NCBI RefSeq assembly: GCF_017876315.1
Contig: NZ_JAGINU010000001.1
Location: 2,976,001 to 3,040,000, forward strand
Source of the DNA: Pseudonocardia parietis
Lineage (GTDB): Bacteria; Actinomycetota; Actinomycetes; Mycobacteriales; Pseudonocardiaceae
Direction of reading: 5' to 3'
DNA: 64,000 nucleotides
Shown: positions 31,850 to 40,800 of the stretch, piece by piece
Layout: every line of letters begins with the position of its first letter
Position numbering within the stretch: position 1 is the stretch's first letter
Notes under the pieces: generated by a model
Told to the model about the DNA's origin: nothing
The model's database searches: none
The model's input: the letters and a program-made list of their open reading frames with translations, nothing else
Position numbers and translations under genes: made by a program

Positions 31850-33433
31850 ATGACGGCCGAGCCGACCGAGCAGCAGGTGCCGCCCGTGCTCCGCCGCCGT
31901 GGGCGCGCACTGCTGCTCGCCGCCGTCGCCGCGTGCGCCGCCTGCGGGCTGACCTACGAACTGGTGCTGCTGACGCTGTCGACCGGGCTGACCGGGGGCG
32001 GGATCACCCAGACGTCACTGATCGTCGCGGGCTACGTCGCGGCGCTGGGCGCGGGTGCCCTGCTGGTCAAGCCGCTGCTGGCGCACGCGGCCACGGTGTT
32101 CGTGGCGGTCGAGATCCTGCTCGGGCTGCTCGGCGGGCTGTCCGCGGTGGCCCTGTACGTGACGTTCTCCTACTACGGCACGGACACCGCGGTCCTGATC
32201 ATCGCGACCGCGGTGCTCGGCGCGCTGGTCGGCGCCGAGGTCCCGCTGCTGATGACGTTGCTGCAGTCCGGCCGGTCCGGCACCGACGCGACGGGAACCG
32301 GGCGGGTGCTGGCCAACCTGAACGCCGCGGACTACGCGGGGGCGTTGCTCGGCGGGCTCGCGTGGCCGTTCCTGCTGCTGCCGCTGGCCGGCCAGATCCG
32401 CGGCGCGGCGCTGATCGGCGTGGTCAACCTGGTCGCCGCCGCGGTGCTCGCCGCGTTCCTGCTGCGCCGGGCGATGAGCCGACGGGCCCGGTGGGGGGCG
32501 ACCGTGGCCCTGCTCGTGGCCGCCTCGCTGCTCGGCGGGTTGATCGCCACCGCGGCCGACGTCGAGGTGAACGCGCGGCAGCGGCTCTACGCCGATCCCG
32601 TGGTCGTCGCGGAGCGCACCGCCTACCAGGAGGTCGTGCTCACCGAACGCGACGGGGACACGCGCCTGTACCTCGACGGGGACCTGCAGTTCTCCAGCGA
32701 GGACGAGCACCGCTACCACGAGGCGCTGGTCCATCCGGCGCTGTCGCAGGACCCTGGGCGGGTTCTCGTCGTGGGTGGCGGGGACGGGCTGGCCGCGCGC
32801 GAGGTGCTGCGGCACCCGTCGGTGCGCGAGGTGGTGCAGGTGGAGCTGGACCCGGCGGTGCTCGAACTGGGCCGGACCCGGCTCGCCGGGCTGAACGGCG
32901 ACGCCCTGAACGACCCCCGGATGCAGGTCGTGGTCGACGACGCGTTCCGCTGGCTCCGGGAGCGGGCGGTCGGCGCGGCCCCGGAACCGGCCGGCTTCGA
33001 CGCCGTGATCGTGGACCTGCCGGACCCGGACACCCCGGCGCTGGGGCGTCTCTACTCCACCGAGTTCTACGGCCTGGTGCGCGCCGCGACCAACCCGGGC
33101 GGGCTGGTGGTGGTGCAGGCGGGCAGCCCGTACTCGACGCCCGCGGCGTACTGGCGCACGGTCTCGACGATCCGGTCGGCCGGGTGGGCCGTCACCCCGT
33201 ACCACGTGCACGTGCCGAGCTTCGGGGACTGGGGTTTCGCACTCGCCCGGGTGGGTCCGTCGCCCCCGGTCCCCGGCCTCTCGGCGCAGGCACCCGCGAT
33301 GCGCTACCTCGACGAGGCGGTGCTGCGCGCCGCCGCGGTCTTCCCCCGGGACCGGCGGCCGCAGGAGCTCCCGCCGAGCACGCTGGACCGTCCCCGGATC
33401 GTGGAGGACCTGCGGCAGGGCTGGAGCTCGTGA
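31850..33433 (+). CDS. Membrane-bound polyamine aminopropyltransferase (SpeE-like)
   Basis: Spermidine-synthase-like protein of 527 residues. The first 240 residues form about seven membrane helices (for example YELVLLTLSTGLTGGGITQT, VFVAVEILLGLLGGLSAVAL). The rest is a soluble SpeE-type domain with QEVVLTER, DLQFSSEDEHRYHEALVHP, VLVVGGGDGLAAREVLRH (nucleotide-binding loop) and VIVDLPDPDTPALGRLYS. It would transfer an aminopropyl group from decarboxylated S-adenosylmethionine to a polyamine or similar amine. No speD is nearby. GAAGGAGG precedes the ATG. It ends the DUF4178-DUF4247-DUF350 run. Confidence 0.85.
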   Translation: MTAEPTEQQVPPVLRRRGRALLLAAVAACAACGLTYELVLLTLSTGLTGGGITQTSLIVAGYVAALGAGALLVKPLLAHAATVFVAVEILLGLLGGLSAVALYVTFSYYGTDTAVLIIATAVLGALVGAEVPLLMTLLQSGRSGTDATGTGRVLANLNAADYAGALLGGLAWPFLLLPLAGQIRGAALIGVVNLVAAAVLAAFLLRRAMSRRARWGATVALLVAASLLGGLIATAADVEVNARQRLYADPVVVAERTAYQEVVLTERDGDTRLYLDGDLQFSSEDEHRYHEALVHPALSQDPGRVLVVGGGDGLAAREVLRHPSVREVVQVELDPAVLELGRTRLAGLNGDALNDPRMQVVVDDAFRWLRERAVGAAPEPAGFDAVIVDLPDPDTPALGRLYSTEFYGLVRAATNPGGLVVVQAGSPYSTPAAYWRTVSTIRSAGWAVTPYHVHVPSFGDWGFALARVGPSPPVPGLSAQAPAMRYLDEAVLRAAAVFPRDRRPQELPPSTLDRPRIVEDLRQGWSS

Positions 33434-33451
33434 ACCGAGCCGGGAAAGCGC

Positions 33452-34189
33452 TCAGCGGCGGCGGACCGCGCGCTGGACGCTCCGCATCTTGGCGCCCTGG
33501 GGCATGGGGCCCTTCGGCATCGCCGCGGTGCGGTTGCCCAGCGCGTTGAGCTTGCCCTCCAGCGAGTCCATCTCCGCGGCGGAGATGTTGCGGGGCAGCT
33601 TCATCAGGTGGCGCTGCAGGCCCCTGAGCGGGACCTGCCCCTCCTCGTTCCCGACGACCACGTCGTAGATCGGGGTGTTGCCGGCGACCCGCGCGGTGCG
33701 CTTCTTCTCCTGCGCGAGCAGGGTCTTCACCCGGTGCGGGGCGCCCTCGGCGACGAAGATGATCCCGGGCCGCCCGATGACCCGGTGCACGGCGTCGAGG
33801 TGCGTGTTACCCGCGATGCCCTGGGTGATCCGCCACTGCCCGCGCATGTTGTCCAGCGCCCAGCCTCCGGCGCCCGGCTGTCCCTCGGCCTTCACGTAGA
33901 TCGACTTCTGCACCCGGCGGCCGAAGATGCTGAACGCCGCCAGCCCGCCGATGGCCACGCCGAACGGGACGAAGAACCAGGTGAGCCCGAACAGCCAGCC
34001 GACGAGGGTGAGCAGCGCGATCGAACCGACGAAGACGCCGATCATGATCGGGAGGAGTTTCTTGTCCTCCTTGCGCTGCATCTGGAACGCCTGCCAGATC
34101 TGCTGGCGACGCTGCTTCGACGCGGCCTTCTTCTGGGCCTTGAGCGCCTTCTTCTCTTCGGGCGTGGGCTTGCGGGGCTTGCCGGGCAT
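33452..34189 (-). CDS. DUF4191 membrane protein
   Basis: Protein of 245 residues with a highly basic N-terminus (KKALKAQKKAASKQRRQQ), two adjacent membrane helices (LPIMIGVFVGSIALLTLVG; FVPFGVAIGGLAAFSIF) and a soluble C-terminal part (RGQWRITQGIAGNTHLDAVH). This is the actinobacterial DUF4191 family; the homologue lies next to lipA in M. tuberculosis too. Function unknown. A TAGGCT hexamer ends six bases before the ATG. Confidence 0.85.
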   Translation of the reverse strand: MPGKPRKPTPEEKKALKAQKKAASKQRRQQIWQAFQMQRKEDKKLLPIMIGVFVGSIALLTLVGWLFGLTWFFVPFGVAIGGLAAFSIFGRRVQKSIYVKAEGQPGAGGWALDNMRGQWRITQGIAGNTHLDAVHRVIGRPGIIFVAEGAPHRVKTLLAQEKKRTARVAGNTPIYDVVVGNEEGQVPLRGLQRHLMKLPRNISAAEMDSLEGKLNALGNRTAAMPKGPMPQGAKMRSVQRAVRRR

Positions 34190-34195
34190 GCGTCC

Positions 34196-34201
34196 AGCCT
34201 A
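34196..34201 (-). promoter_or_regulatory. -10 hexamer before DUF4191 gene
   Basis: TAGGCT on the minus strand, six bases upstream of the ATG at 34189; fits leaderless transcription. Confidence 0.45.
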
Positions 34202-34236
34202 CTTCTGGGCGGTGATCAATGGTGCGAGCAGGTGTC

Positions 34237-35241
34237 TCAGCTGCGCGCGAGCAGGGAACTGGCCTCCTGCGTGGCCGGGCCGGAGTCGACCAGGTGTGCC
34301 AGGTCGGGGTGCAGTTCCTGGCCGCGGTGCGCGACGGTCTGGGCGTAGAGCCGCCCGGCCCGGTACGACGAACGCACCAGCGGGCCGGCCATGACACCGG
34401 CGAACCCGATCTCCTCGGCGGCCTTGGAGTGCTCGACGAACTCCTCGGGCTTCACCCACCGCTCGACGGGGTGGTGGCGCTTGGTCGGGCGCAGGTACTG
34501 GGTGATCGTGATGATCTCGCAGCCGGCCTCGTGCAGGTCGCGCAGCGCCTCGGTGACCTCGTCCGGGGTCTCGCCCATGCCCAGGATCAGGTTCGACTTG
34601 GTCACCAGGCCGTCGGCGCGGGCCTTGGTGATGACCTCGAGCGAGCGCTCGTAGCGGAACGCGGGCCGGATCCGCTTGAAGATCCGGGGGACGGTCTCCA
34701 CGTTGTGCGCGAGCACCTCGGGCCGGGTGTCGAACACCGGGCCGAGCTGGTCGTCGCGGGAGTTGAAGTCCGGGATCAGCAGTTCGACGCCGGTGCCCGG
34801 GTTCATCTCGTGGATCTTGCGGACGGTCTCGGCGTAGAGCCAGGAGCCGCCGTCGTCGAGGTCGTCGCGGGCGACACCGGTGACGGTGGAGTAGCGCAGC
34901 CCCATCTGGCGCACCGACTCGGCGACCCGGCGGGGCTCGTCGACGTCGAGGTCGGTGGGACGGCCGGTGTCGATCTGGCAGAAGTCACAGCGCCGCGTGC
35001 ACTGCTCACCACCGATCAGGAACGTCGCCTCCCGGTCCTCCCAGCACTCGTAGATGTTGGGGCAACCGGCCTCCTCGCACACCGTGTTGAGCCCGCCCGA
35101 GCGGACGAGGCTCTTGAGCTCGGTGTACTGCGGGCCGGTCCGGGCGCGGGTGCGGATCCAGGACGGCTTGCGCTCGATCGGGGTCTCGCTGTTACGGACC
35201 TCGAGACGGAGCAGTTTGCGGCCTTCGGGTGCGACGGTCAC
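34237..35241 (-). CDS. lipA: Lipoyl synthase
   Basis: Radical-SAM enzyme of 334 residues that inserts two sulfurs into protein-bound octanoyl groups. Both iron-sulfur clusters are visible: the auxiliary cluster motif [13 protein letters not shown] and the radical-SAM motif CTRRCDFCQ. It acts after LipB (37664) on the lipoyl domains of SucB (40801), all encoded in this window. The GTG start overlaps the upstream SDR stop by four bases, but a TAGGGT hexamer also lies six bases upstream inside the SDR gene, so the gene may have its own leaderless promoter. Confidence 0.96.
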   Translation of the reverse strand: MTVAPEGRKLLRLEVRNSETPIERKPSWIRTRARTGPQYTELKSLVRSGGLNTVCEEAGCPNIYECWEDREATFLIGGEQCTRRCDFCQIDTGRPTDLDVDEPRRVAESVRQMGLRYSTVTGVARDDLDDGGSWLYAETVRKIHEMNPGTGVELLIPDFNSRDDQLGPVFDTRPEVLAHNVETVPRIFKRIRPAFRYERSLEVITKARADGLVTKSNLILGMGETPDEVTEALRDLHEAGCEIITITQYLRPTKRHHPVERWVKPEEFVEHSKAAEEIGFAGVMAGPLVRSSYRAGRLYAQTVAHRGQELHPDLAHLVDSGPATQEASSLLARS

Positions 35242-36164
35242 GCGTTCACCCTACGCCCGGGGTCCGGTGTGACGCCGGTCGCCGCAGCGGTGGCCCGCCA
35301 CAGTCGTCCGGCGAGTACCGGGTCCTGGGCGGCGGCCGACCGGCGCGCCGGCCCGGCCGGTCCGCGCAGCTCACCGGGCCCGGAGGGGCCCAGGTAGTCG
35401 CCACCGTGCACCGGCCCGGTGGCGGCGGCGAGCTGCGGCGCGGTGCCGTCCTCGACGGGCTGGACGAGCCACCGGTCCGGCAGCGAGTAGATCCGGCCCT
35501 TCCACGCGCCGCGGCCGCCGCGCCGGAACGAGTTCGCGAGCAGCGACGACTCGGTCATCCCCGGGTGCGCGGCCACCGACAGCACCGGGTCGCCCGCGAG
35601 GCGCAGCCGCCGGTCGAGCTCGGCGGTGAACAACAGGTTCGCCAGCTTCGACGCCCCGTACGCACCGTTGGGGGAGTAGCGGCGGCGGGTCCGGTACAGG
35701 TCGGTGGGGTCGAGCCGGCCCATGGCGTGGCCCAGGCTGGAGGTCGTCACCACCCGGGAGGGCTGCTCGTGGTCCCCGGCCGCGCGCAGGGCCGGCATCA
35801 CCAGCCAGGTCAGGGCCGCCGGACCGAGGTGGTTCGTCCCGATCTGCAGCTCGAAGCCGTCCGCGGTCGCGGCCCGCGGCCCCATCGCGACGCCCGCGTT
35901 GTTGACCAGGATGTCGAGCCGGTCGCCGGTGCGGTCCCGGACCTCCGCGGCGGCGGTCCGCACCGACGCCAGGTCGGCGAGATCGAGCAGCACGAGCTCG
36001 CCGCCCGCCCGTTCCGCGGCGGCCTGCCCGCGGGCGGTGTCGCGCGCCGTCATCAGCACCCGGGCCCCGGCTCCGGCGAACGCGGCGGAGAGGGCGGCGC
36101 CGAGCCCGGACGTCGTCCCGGTGACGAGCACGGTACGGCCGGTGAGATCGGGGAGCGGGTGCAC
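35238..36164 (-). CDS. Short-chain dehydrogenase/reductase
   Basis: SDR of 308 residues: cofactor loop [22 protein letters not shown], active-site YGASKLAN (Tyr and Lys). The layout ([14 protein letters not shown], long C-terminal part) resembles the retinol-dehydrogenase/protochlorophyllide-reductase-like group that uses NADP. Substrate unknown. It precedes lipA with a four-base overlap, and its start lies 35 bases from the divergent LLM-class gene, with opposing -10 hexamers in between. Confidence 0.85.
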   Translation of the reverse strand: MHPLPDLTGRTVLVTGTTSGLGAALSAAFAGAGARVLMTARDTARGQAAAERAGGELVLLDLADLASVRTAAAEVRDRTGDRLDILVNNAGVAMGPRAATADGFELQIGTNHLGPAALTWLVMPALRAAGDHEQPSRVVTTSSLGHAMGRLDPTDLYRTRRRYSPNGAYGASKLANLLFTAELDRRLRLAGDPVLSVAAHPGMTESSLLANSFRRGGRGAWKGRIYSLPDRWLVQPVEDGTAPQLAAATGPVHGGDYLGPSGPGELRGPAGPARRSAAAQDPVLAGRLWRATAAATGVTPDPGRRVNA

Positions 36165-36199
36165 GGCGCGACGGTAGCGGGCCGCTAGCGTGCTGCGGC
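36165..36199. promoter_or_regulatory. Divergent leaderless promoter pair
   Basis: The 35 bases between two divergent start codons hold TACCGT on the minus strand (36176-36171, six bases from the SDR GTG) and TAGCGT on the plus strand (36186-36191, eight bases from the LLM GTG). There is no room for leaders, so both messages would begin at or next to their start codons and the two polymerases would compete for the same stretch. Confidence 0.5.
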
Positions 36200-37132
36200 G
36201 TGGACTTCCGGATCTTCACCGAACCTCAGCAGGGCGCGACCTACTCCGATCTCCTGCGGGTGGCGCGCACCACCCAGGACGCGGGGTACGACGCGTTCTT
36301 CCGCTCCGACCACTGGGTCGCGATGGGCGACGGCGACGGCCTGCCCGGGCCGACCGACGCCTGGATGACGCTGGCCGCGCTGGGCCGCGAGACCGAGCGG
36401 ATCCGGCTGGGCACACTCGTCACCAGCGCGACGTTCCGGCTGCCCGGACCGCTCGCCGTCGCCGTCGCGCAGGCCGACGAGATGTCCGGCGGCCGGGTCG
36501 AGCTCGGCCTCGGCACCGGCTGGTTCGAGGCCGAGCACACCGCCTACGGCATCCCGTTCCCGCCGCTGCGGCAGCGTTTCGAGATCCTCACCGAGCAGCT
36601 GGAGATCCTCACCGGGATGTGGGCGACCCGGCCCGGCGAGCGGTTCACCCACCGCGGGGAGCACTACACGGTCGTCGACTCGCCGGCCCTGCCGCGCCCC
36701 GTGCAGGACGCCCCGCCGGTGATCGTCGGCGGGATGGGACGGGCGAAGACGCCCGCGCTGGCGGTCCGGTTCGCCGCCGAGTTCAACGTCCCGTTCCAGG
36801 CGCCCGACGCCACTGCCGAGCAGTTCGGCCGGGTCCGCGACGCCTGCCGCGCGGCCGGCCGCGACCCGGCGGAGCTGACGTACTCGGTGGCCCAGATGCT
36901 CTGCCTGGGCCGCGACGACGCCGAGGTCGCCCGCCGGGCCGACGCGGTGGGCCGCGACGTGGCCGAGGTCCGCGAGAACTGCCTCGCCGGGACCCCCGGC
37001 GAGATCGTCGACCGGCTCGGCACCTGGGCCGAGCGGACCGGCACCACGCGGGTCTACCTGCAGATCCTCGACCTGTCCGACCTGGACCACCTGGAGGACT
37101 TCGCCTCGCTGGTCGTGCCCGAGATCAGCTGA
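36200..37132 (+). CDS. LLM-class F420-dependent oxidoreductase
   Basis: Second luciferase-like TIM-barrel oxidoreductase of the window, 310 residues. Typical segments: FRIFTEPQQGATYSDLLRVA, YDAFFRSDHWVAMG, RIRLGTLVTSATFRLPGPLA, GRVELGLGTGWFEAEHTAYG and PPVIVGGMGRAKTPALA. Probably uses F420. The substrate is unknown. Its TGA stop directly abuts the TCA of the convergent ArsR-type gene, so TGATCA supplies both stop codons. Confidence 0.87.
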   Translation: MDFRIFTEPQQGATYSDLLRVARTTQDAGYDAFFRSDHWVAMGDGDGLPGPTDAWMTLAALGRETERIRLGTLVTSATFRLPGPLAVAVAQADEMSGGRVELGLGTGWFEAEHTAYGIPFPPLRQRFEILTEQLEILTGMWATRPGERFTHRGEHYTVVDSPALPRPVQDAPPVIVGGMGRAKTPALAVRFAAEFNVPFQAPDATAEQFGRVRDACRAAGRDPAELTYSVAQMLCLGRDDAEVARRADAVGRDVAEVRENCLAGTPGEIVDRLGTWAERTGTTRVYLQILDLSDLDHLEDFASLVVPEIS

Positions 37133-37627
37133 TCAGCCGGTCCCCAGCTGCCCCCCGATGTCGGCGGCGGCCGTGAGCAGGACCAGCGCGGGCACGACGG
37201 CGCGCGGCGCGATCCGGTAGCTGCCGCGGCCGTCCTGCTCGACGAGTCCGGCGTGGGTCAGTGCCTTGAGGTGGTGGTAGAGCTGCCCGGTCGAGGCCAG
37301 CTCCGCGACCTCGGTGAGCTCGGCCGTGCCGCGCGGGCCGTGCAGCAGGCCGCGGACGATCCGGACCCGCACGGGGTGGCCGAGCGCGGCGAGTACGGCG
37401 GTGCGGGGCTCGTCGTCCAGGGCCAGGGTCGCGGCGACGTCGTACTCGACGGTCCAGGCGATCTCGCCGTGCAGGGCGACCTCGCCCGAGTAGCGGACGG
37501 TCCCGGCCCCGGAGGCCGCGGCACCCCCCGTCCCGCGGCCTCCGACGTCCCGCTCGCCGATCCGCTGTTCGAGTGCGACGACCCGGTGCTCCAGGTCGGA
37601 CAGACGGCGGTCGGCGTCAGCGGTCAC
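37133..37627 (-). CDS. ArsR-like winged-helix regulator
   Basis: Protein of 164 residues. A short coiled N-terminus (RRLSDLEHRVVALEQRIGE) and a Gly/Ala-rich linker precede a winged helix of the ArsR/helix-turn-helix type: RTAVLAALGHPVRVRIVRGL, then AELASTGQLYHHLKALTHAGLVEQDGRGSYR-type sequence. No Cys metal ligands. It faces the LLM-class gene, with adjoining stop codons, and may regulate it. Confidence 0.8.
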   Translation of the reverse strand: MTADADRRLSDLEHRVVALEQRIGERDVGGRGTGGAAASGAGTVRYSGEVALHGEIAWTVEYDVAATLALDDEPRTAVLAALGHPVRVRIVRGLLHGPRGTAELTEVAELASTGQLYHHLKALTHAGLVEQDGRGSYRIAPRAVVPALVLLTAAADIGGQLGTG

Positions 37628-37663
37628 AGGAAGGATACTACGGAACTACGGAAGAACGTGCGA

Positions 37664-38389
37664 TCAGCCCAGCCCGGACATCAGATCGACCATCCGGGCC
37701 ACCCGGTGCTCGGTGACCGGCAGCCGCCCGTCGAGCGCGTCGAGCACGGCGACGGTGACGGCATCGGAGATCTCGTCGATCGTGATCTCGCGGCCGAGCT
37801 CGGTGGTGAGCGTGCTGACACCGGCGTCGGCGATCCCGCACGGCACGATCTTGCCGAAGTCGCCCATGTCGGCGTTGCAGTTGATCGCGAAGCCGTGCTG
37901 GGTGATCCCGCCCTGGATGCGCACGCCGATCGCGGCGATCTTGCGCTCGGGGGTGAAACCTTCAGCGGGCAGCCAGACCCCGGAGCGGCCCTCGATCCGC
38001 CCGGCCTTCTCCAGCCCGAGCTCGTGACAGACCCGGATCAGGGCCTCCTCCAGGCGCCGCACGTAGTCGACGACGTCCATCGGCTCGCCCAGTGCCACGA
38101 TCGGGTACCCGACCAGCTGCCCCGGCCCGTGCCAGGTGATCCGGCCACCGCGGTCGACGTCGATCACCGGGGTGCCGTCGACCGGCCGGTCCTCGGGCCG
38201 GGTGCGCCGGCCCGCGGTGTAGACGGGCGGGTGCTCCAGCAGCATCAGGACGTCCGGTCCGGAGCCCTCCTTGCGGGCCGTGGCGTGCGCGCGCTGGGTG
38301 TCCCACGCGGCGAGGTACTCGACGCGCCCCAGCTGGTCCACGCGGACGGGGTCGGTTCCGGCACGGCAGCTCAGGTGCGGGGCGGGCAT
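37664..38389 (-). CDS. lipB: Octanoyl-[ACP]:protein N-octanoyltransferase
   Basis: Transfers octanoate from acyl carrier protein to lipoyl domains, the step before LipA; 241 residues. Family blocks: [25 protein letters not shown] (short form LLEHPPVYT), [38 protein letters not shown] and the active Cys in [20 protein letters not shown] hexamer lies seven bases before the ATG, so it probably has its own leaderless promoter. It is separated from lipA by three inserted genes. Confidence 0.95.
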   Translation of the reverse strand: MPAPHLSCRAGTDPVRVDQLGRVEYLAAWDTQRAHATARKEGSGPDVLMLLEHPPVYTAGRRTRPEDRPVDGTPVIDVDRGGRITWHGPGQLVGYPIVALGEPMDVVDYVRRLEEALIRVCHELGLEKAGRIEGRSGVWLPAEGFTPERKIAAIGVRIQGGITQHGFAINCNADMGDFGKIVPCGIADAGVSTLTTELGREITIDEISDAVTVAVLDALDGRLPVTEHRVARMVDLMSGLG

Positions 38390-38396
38390 GGCGCCG

Positions 38397-38402
38397 AGGT
38401 TA
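38397..38402 (-). promoter_or_regulatory. -10 hexamer before lipB
   Basis: TAACCT on the minus strand, seven bases upstream of the lipB ATG at 38389. Confidence 0.5.
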
Positions 38403-38429
38403 CTCCCGGCCCCGCGGACCGGGATCCGG

Positions 38430-39692
38430 TCAGGTCCGCACGCCCAGGCGCGCGAGCACCGCCTGCGCCGCGCGGCGCCCGGACACCAGCGCGCCCTGCG
38501 TCGACGGGGTGTCCCGATGGTCGCCCGCGACGAACAGGTTCCGGCCCAGCTCGACGTCGCGCTGCACCGGGCGCCCGGCTTCGAGCAGCGGCAGCGCCTC
38601 GTCGATCTGCGCGGTGTGCAGGTGCGCCCAGTCGTCGGTGGGCACGCCCCAGATGCGGGCGAGCTCGCGGCGCACGGCGGGCTCGTCGATACCGCTACCC
38701 GCGGGCGTCCCGACGATCGAGGAGGCGACCAGCGGGCGCCCGTCGGCCGAGTAGCCGGGAGCGGCGGCGGTCAGGACCGTCGTGCTCGCCACCGGGCCAC
38801 CGGTGCCGTCGAGGTGCAGCAGCGGTTCCGCGCAGGGTGGCAGCGGCGGCACGTGGAAGAACGTCGTGAGCGCGTTCATCCGGGGCTCGGCCACGCCGGG
38901 CAGCAGGGCCGCGGCGGTGCGCGGGTCGGCCGCGACGAGCACGGCGCGGGCGGACAGCGCCCCCTCGTCGGTGTCCACCGACGGCGCCGGGCCGCCGTGC
39001 ACGGCGTGCACCCGCACCCCGAGCGAGACCGTCCCGTCCGGGAGCGCCGCGGCCAGCCGGCGGGGGAGGGCCTCCATGCCGTCGTCCGGGACCAGGATCC
39101 GGCCGAGCGCGAAGCTGCGCCACACCAGCCGGACGAACGCCGCCGACGTGTCGAGGGCCGTCTCGCCCAGCACCCCGGACAGGAACGGCCGCAGGAACCG
39201 GTCGGTGACCGCGCCACCCAGGCCTGCCGCGTCCAGGTCGTCGGCACCGGAGCGGCCGACCAGGGTCGCGGTCCGCGCCGGCGGGGACGCGAGCACCGCC
39301 GCCGTCCAGGCCACGAGCCGGGCCTTGTCGATCGGGCCGAACAGGTCGTCGGTCGCGGTCCCGACGGCCGAGGAGGGCCGGCGCAGCGGGTTGACGAAGC
39401 GGTGCAGCTCGCCGTCGCCCGCCCGGATCGCCGCGCCCGGTTCGAACGCGCGGGCGCCGAGCGAGTCGAACCCGTGCGGGGCGAGCGCGGCCCGCAGCGC
39501 GGGGTAGGACGAGTTGAGGACCTGGAAGCCCCGGTCGCAGCGGAACCCGTCGATCACGTCGGTGGCCATCCGGCCGCCGACCCGGTCGGACGCCTCCAGC
39601 ACGCGGACCGCCAGCCCGTGGTGGTGCAGCACGGTCGCCGCGCGCAGCCCCGCGAGGCCCGCGCCGACGACCAGGACGTCCGGGGTACTCAC
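38430..39692 (-). CDS. FAD-dependent oxidoreductase, phytoene-desaturase-like
   Basis: Amine-oxidase/phytoene-desaturase-fold flavoprotein of 420 residues. The FAD site is [20 protein letters not shown] with [12 protein letters not shown], and the C-terminal FAD block is [21 protein letters not shown]. Enzymes of this fold oxidise amines, desaturate carotenoids or isomerise; the true substrate is open. It lies upstream of lipB on the same strand and downstream of the TIGR01777 gene, so the three may form one transcript. Confidence 0.8.
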   Translation of the reverse strand: MSTPDVLVVGAGLAGLRAATVLHHHGLAVRVLEASDRVGGRMATDVIDGFRCDRGFQVLNSSYPALRAALAPHGFDSLGARAFEPGAAIRAGDGELHRFVNPLRRPSSAVGTATDDLFGPIDKARLVAWTAAVLASPPARTATLVGRSGADDLDAAGLGGAVTDRFLRPFLSGVLGETALDTSAAFVRLVWRSFALGRILVPDDGMEALPRRLAAALPDGTVSLGVRVHAVHGGPAPSVDTDEGALSARAVLVAADPRTAAALLPGVAEPRMNALTTFFHVPPLPPCAEPLLHLDGTGGPVASTTVLTAAAPGYSADGRPLVASSIVGTPAGSGIDEPAVRRELARIWGVPTDDWAHLHTAQIDEALPLLEAGRPVQRDVELGRNLFVAGDHRDTPSTQGALVSGRRAAQAVLARLGVRT

Positions 39693-39765
39693 GAGTCCTC
39701 CTCGCTGGCGCTCGTCGGCCGCGTTCGCGGTACTGCTGTGCTGGATGGTGAGCTCGCGAGCTCGC

Positions 39766-40668
39766 TCACGTGCCGACCGCGGCCGACAGCGCGTCGCCGA
39801 CCGTGTGGTGGCGGAACCGGAACCCGGCGTCGAGCAGCGCCTTCGGGACCGCCCGCTGCCCGCTGAGCAGCGTCTCCCGGCCCATATCGCCGAGCACGCC
39901 CGCCACCACCGGCCCGGGCACGACGAACGGGGTCGGGCGCCCGACGGCCTTGCCCAGCTCCGTGGTGAACTCGGCGTTGGTGACCGGCACCGGCCCGGTG
40001 ACGTTCGCCGGGCCGGACAGGGCCTCGGTCTCGACGGCGAACCGCAGCGCGGACACCTGGTCGTCCAGCGACACCCAGGCCAGGTACTGGGTGCCTTTCC
40101 CGATCCGGCCCCCGAGGAAGCTCCTGAACAGCGGGCGCATCATCGCGAGCAACCCGCCGGACGGGGAGAGCACCAGGCCGGTGCGGACCAGCACGACCCG
40201 GGCGCCGGCGTCGGCGGCGGGCGCGGTGGCCGCCTCCCAGTCCCGGCAGACGTCGGCGAGGAACCCGCTGCCCGACGGCGCCGACTCGTCGGTCACGTGG
40301 CCGTCGGTGTCGCCGTAGTAGCCGACCGCCGAGCCGCTGACCAGGACCGGCACCTTGTGCCGCGCCACGGCGGTGGCCAGGACGTCGGTCGGGACGTTGC
40401 GCGAGTCCCGGATCAGCTGTTTGCGTGCCCCGCTCCACGGCCGGTCGGCGAGGCCGGCCCCGTTCAGGTTCACGACGGCGTCGACGCCGTCCAGCGTGCC
40501 GTCCTGCAGCGTGCCCGCCGGCGGGTCCCAGCCGCGTTCGTCGGGGGCGGCCGGGGGCCGTCGCACCAGGCGCAGCACCTCGTGCCCCGCGCCCCGTAGA
40601 TGGGCGACCAGGGCTGTTCCGATCAGTCCGGACGAACCGGCCACGACGACACGCACGGCGGCGATCAT
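39766..40668 (-). CDS. TIGR01777-family NAD-dependent epimerase-like protein
   Basis: Extended SDR-fold protein of 300 residues. Cofactor loop VVVAGSSGLIGTALVAHLRG, then VDAVVNLNGAGLADRPW, VSGSAVGYYGDTDG (active Tyr region) and the C-terminal DUF1731-like tail (PTPFVVPGPVVAGVLGDMG, LLSGQRAVPKALLDAGF). Biochemical role of the family is unknown, but the homologue lies between lipB and the dihydrolipoamide acyltransferase gene in M. tuberculosis as well. Confidence 0.88.
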   Translation of the reverse strand: MIAAVRVVVAGSSGLIGTALVAHLRGAGHEVLRLVRRPPAAPDERGWDPPAGTLQDGTLDGVDAVVNLNGAGLADRPWSGARKQLIRDSRNVPTDVLATAVARHKVPVLVSGSAVGYYGDTDGHVTDESAPSGSGFLADVCRDWEAATAPAADAGARVVLVRTGLVLSPSGGLLAMMRPLFRSFLGGRIGKGTQYLAWVSLDDQVSALRFAVETEALSGPANVTGPVPVTNAEFTTELGKAVGRPTPFVVPGPVVAGVLGDMGRETLLSGQRAVPKALLDAGFRFRHHTVGDALSAAVGT

Positions 40669-40744
40669 TCCCGGTTCGGTGCTGGTGCGCGACCCGGACC
40701 GGCCGCGACGGTGATCACCGTGGCAGCCGGGCGGGTGACGGGGA

Positions 40745-40778
40745 GCGGCCCGCCCCGGTGGGTACCGGGACGGGCCGC
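40745..40778. terminator. Hairpin downstream of sucB
   Basis: 14-bp stem with one mismatch and a six-base loop, about 20 bases after the sucB stop on the minus strand. Confidence 0.6.
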
Positions 40779-40800
40779 GACCGTGCTGCGTGGGAGGGGG

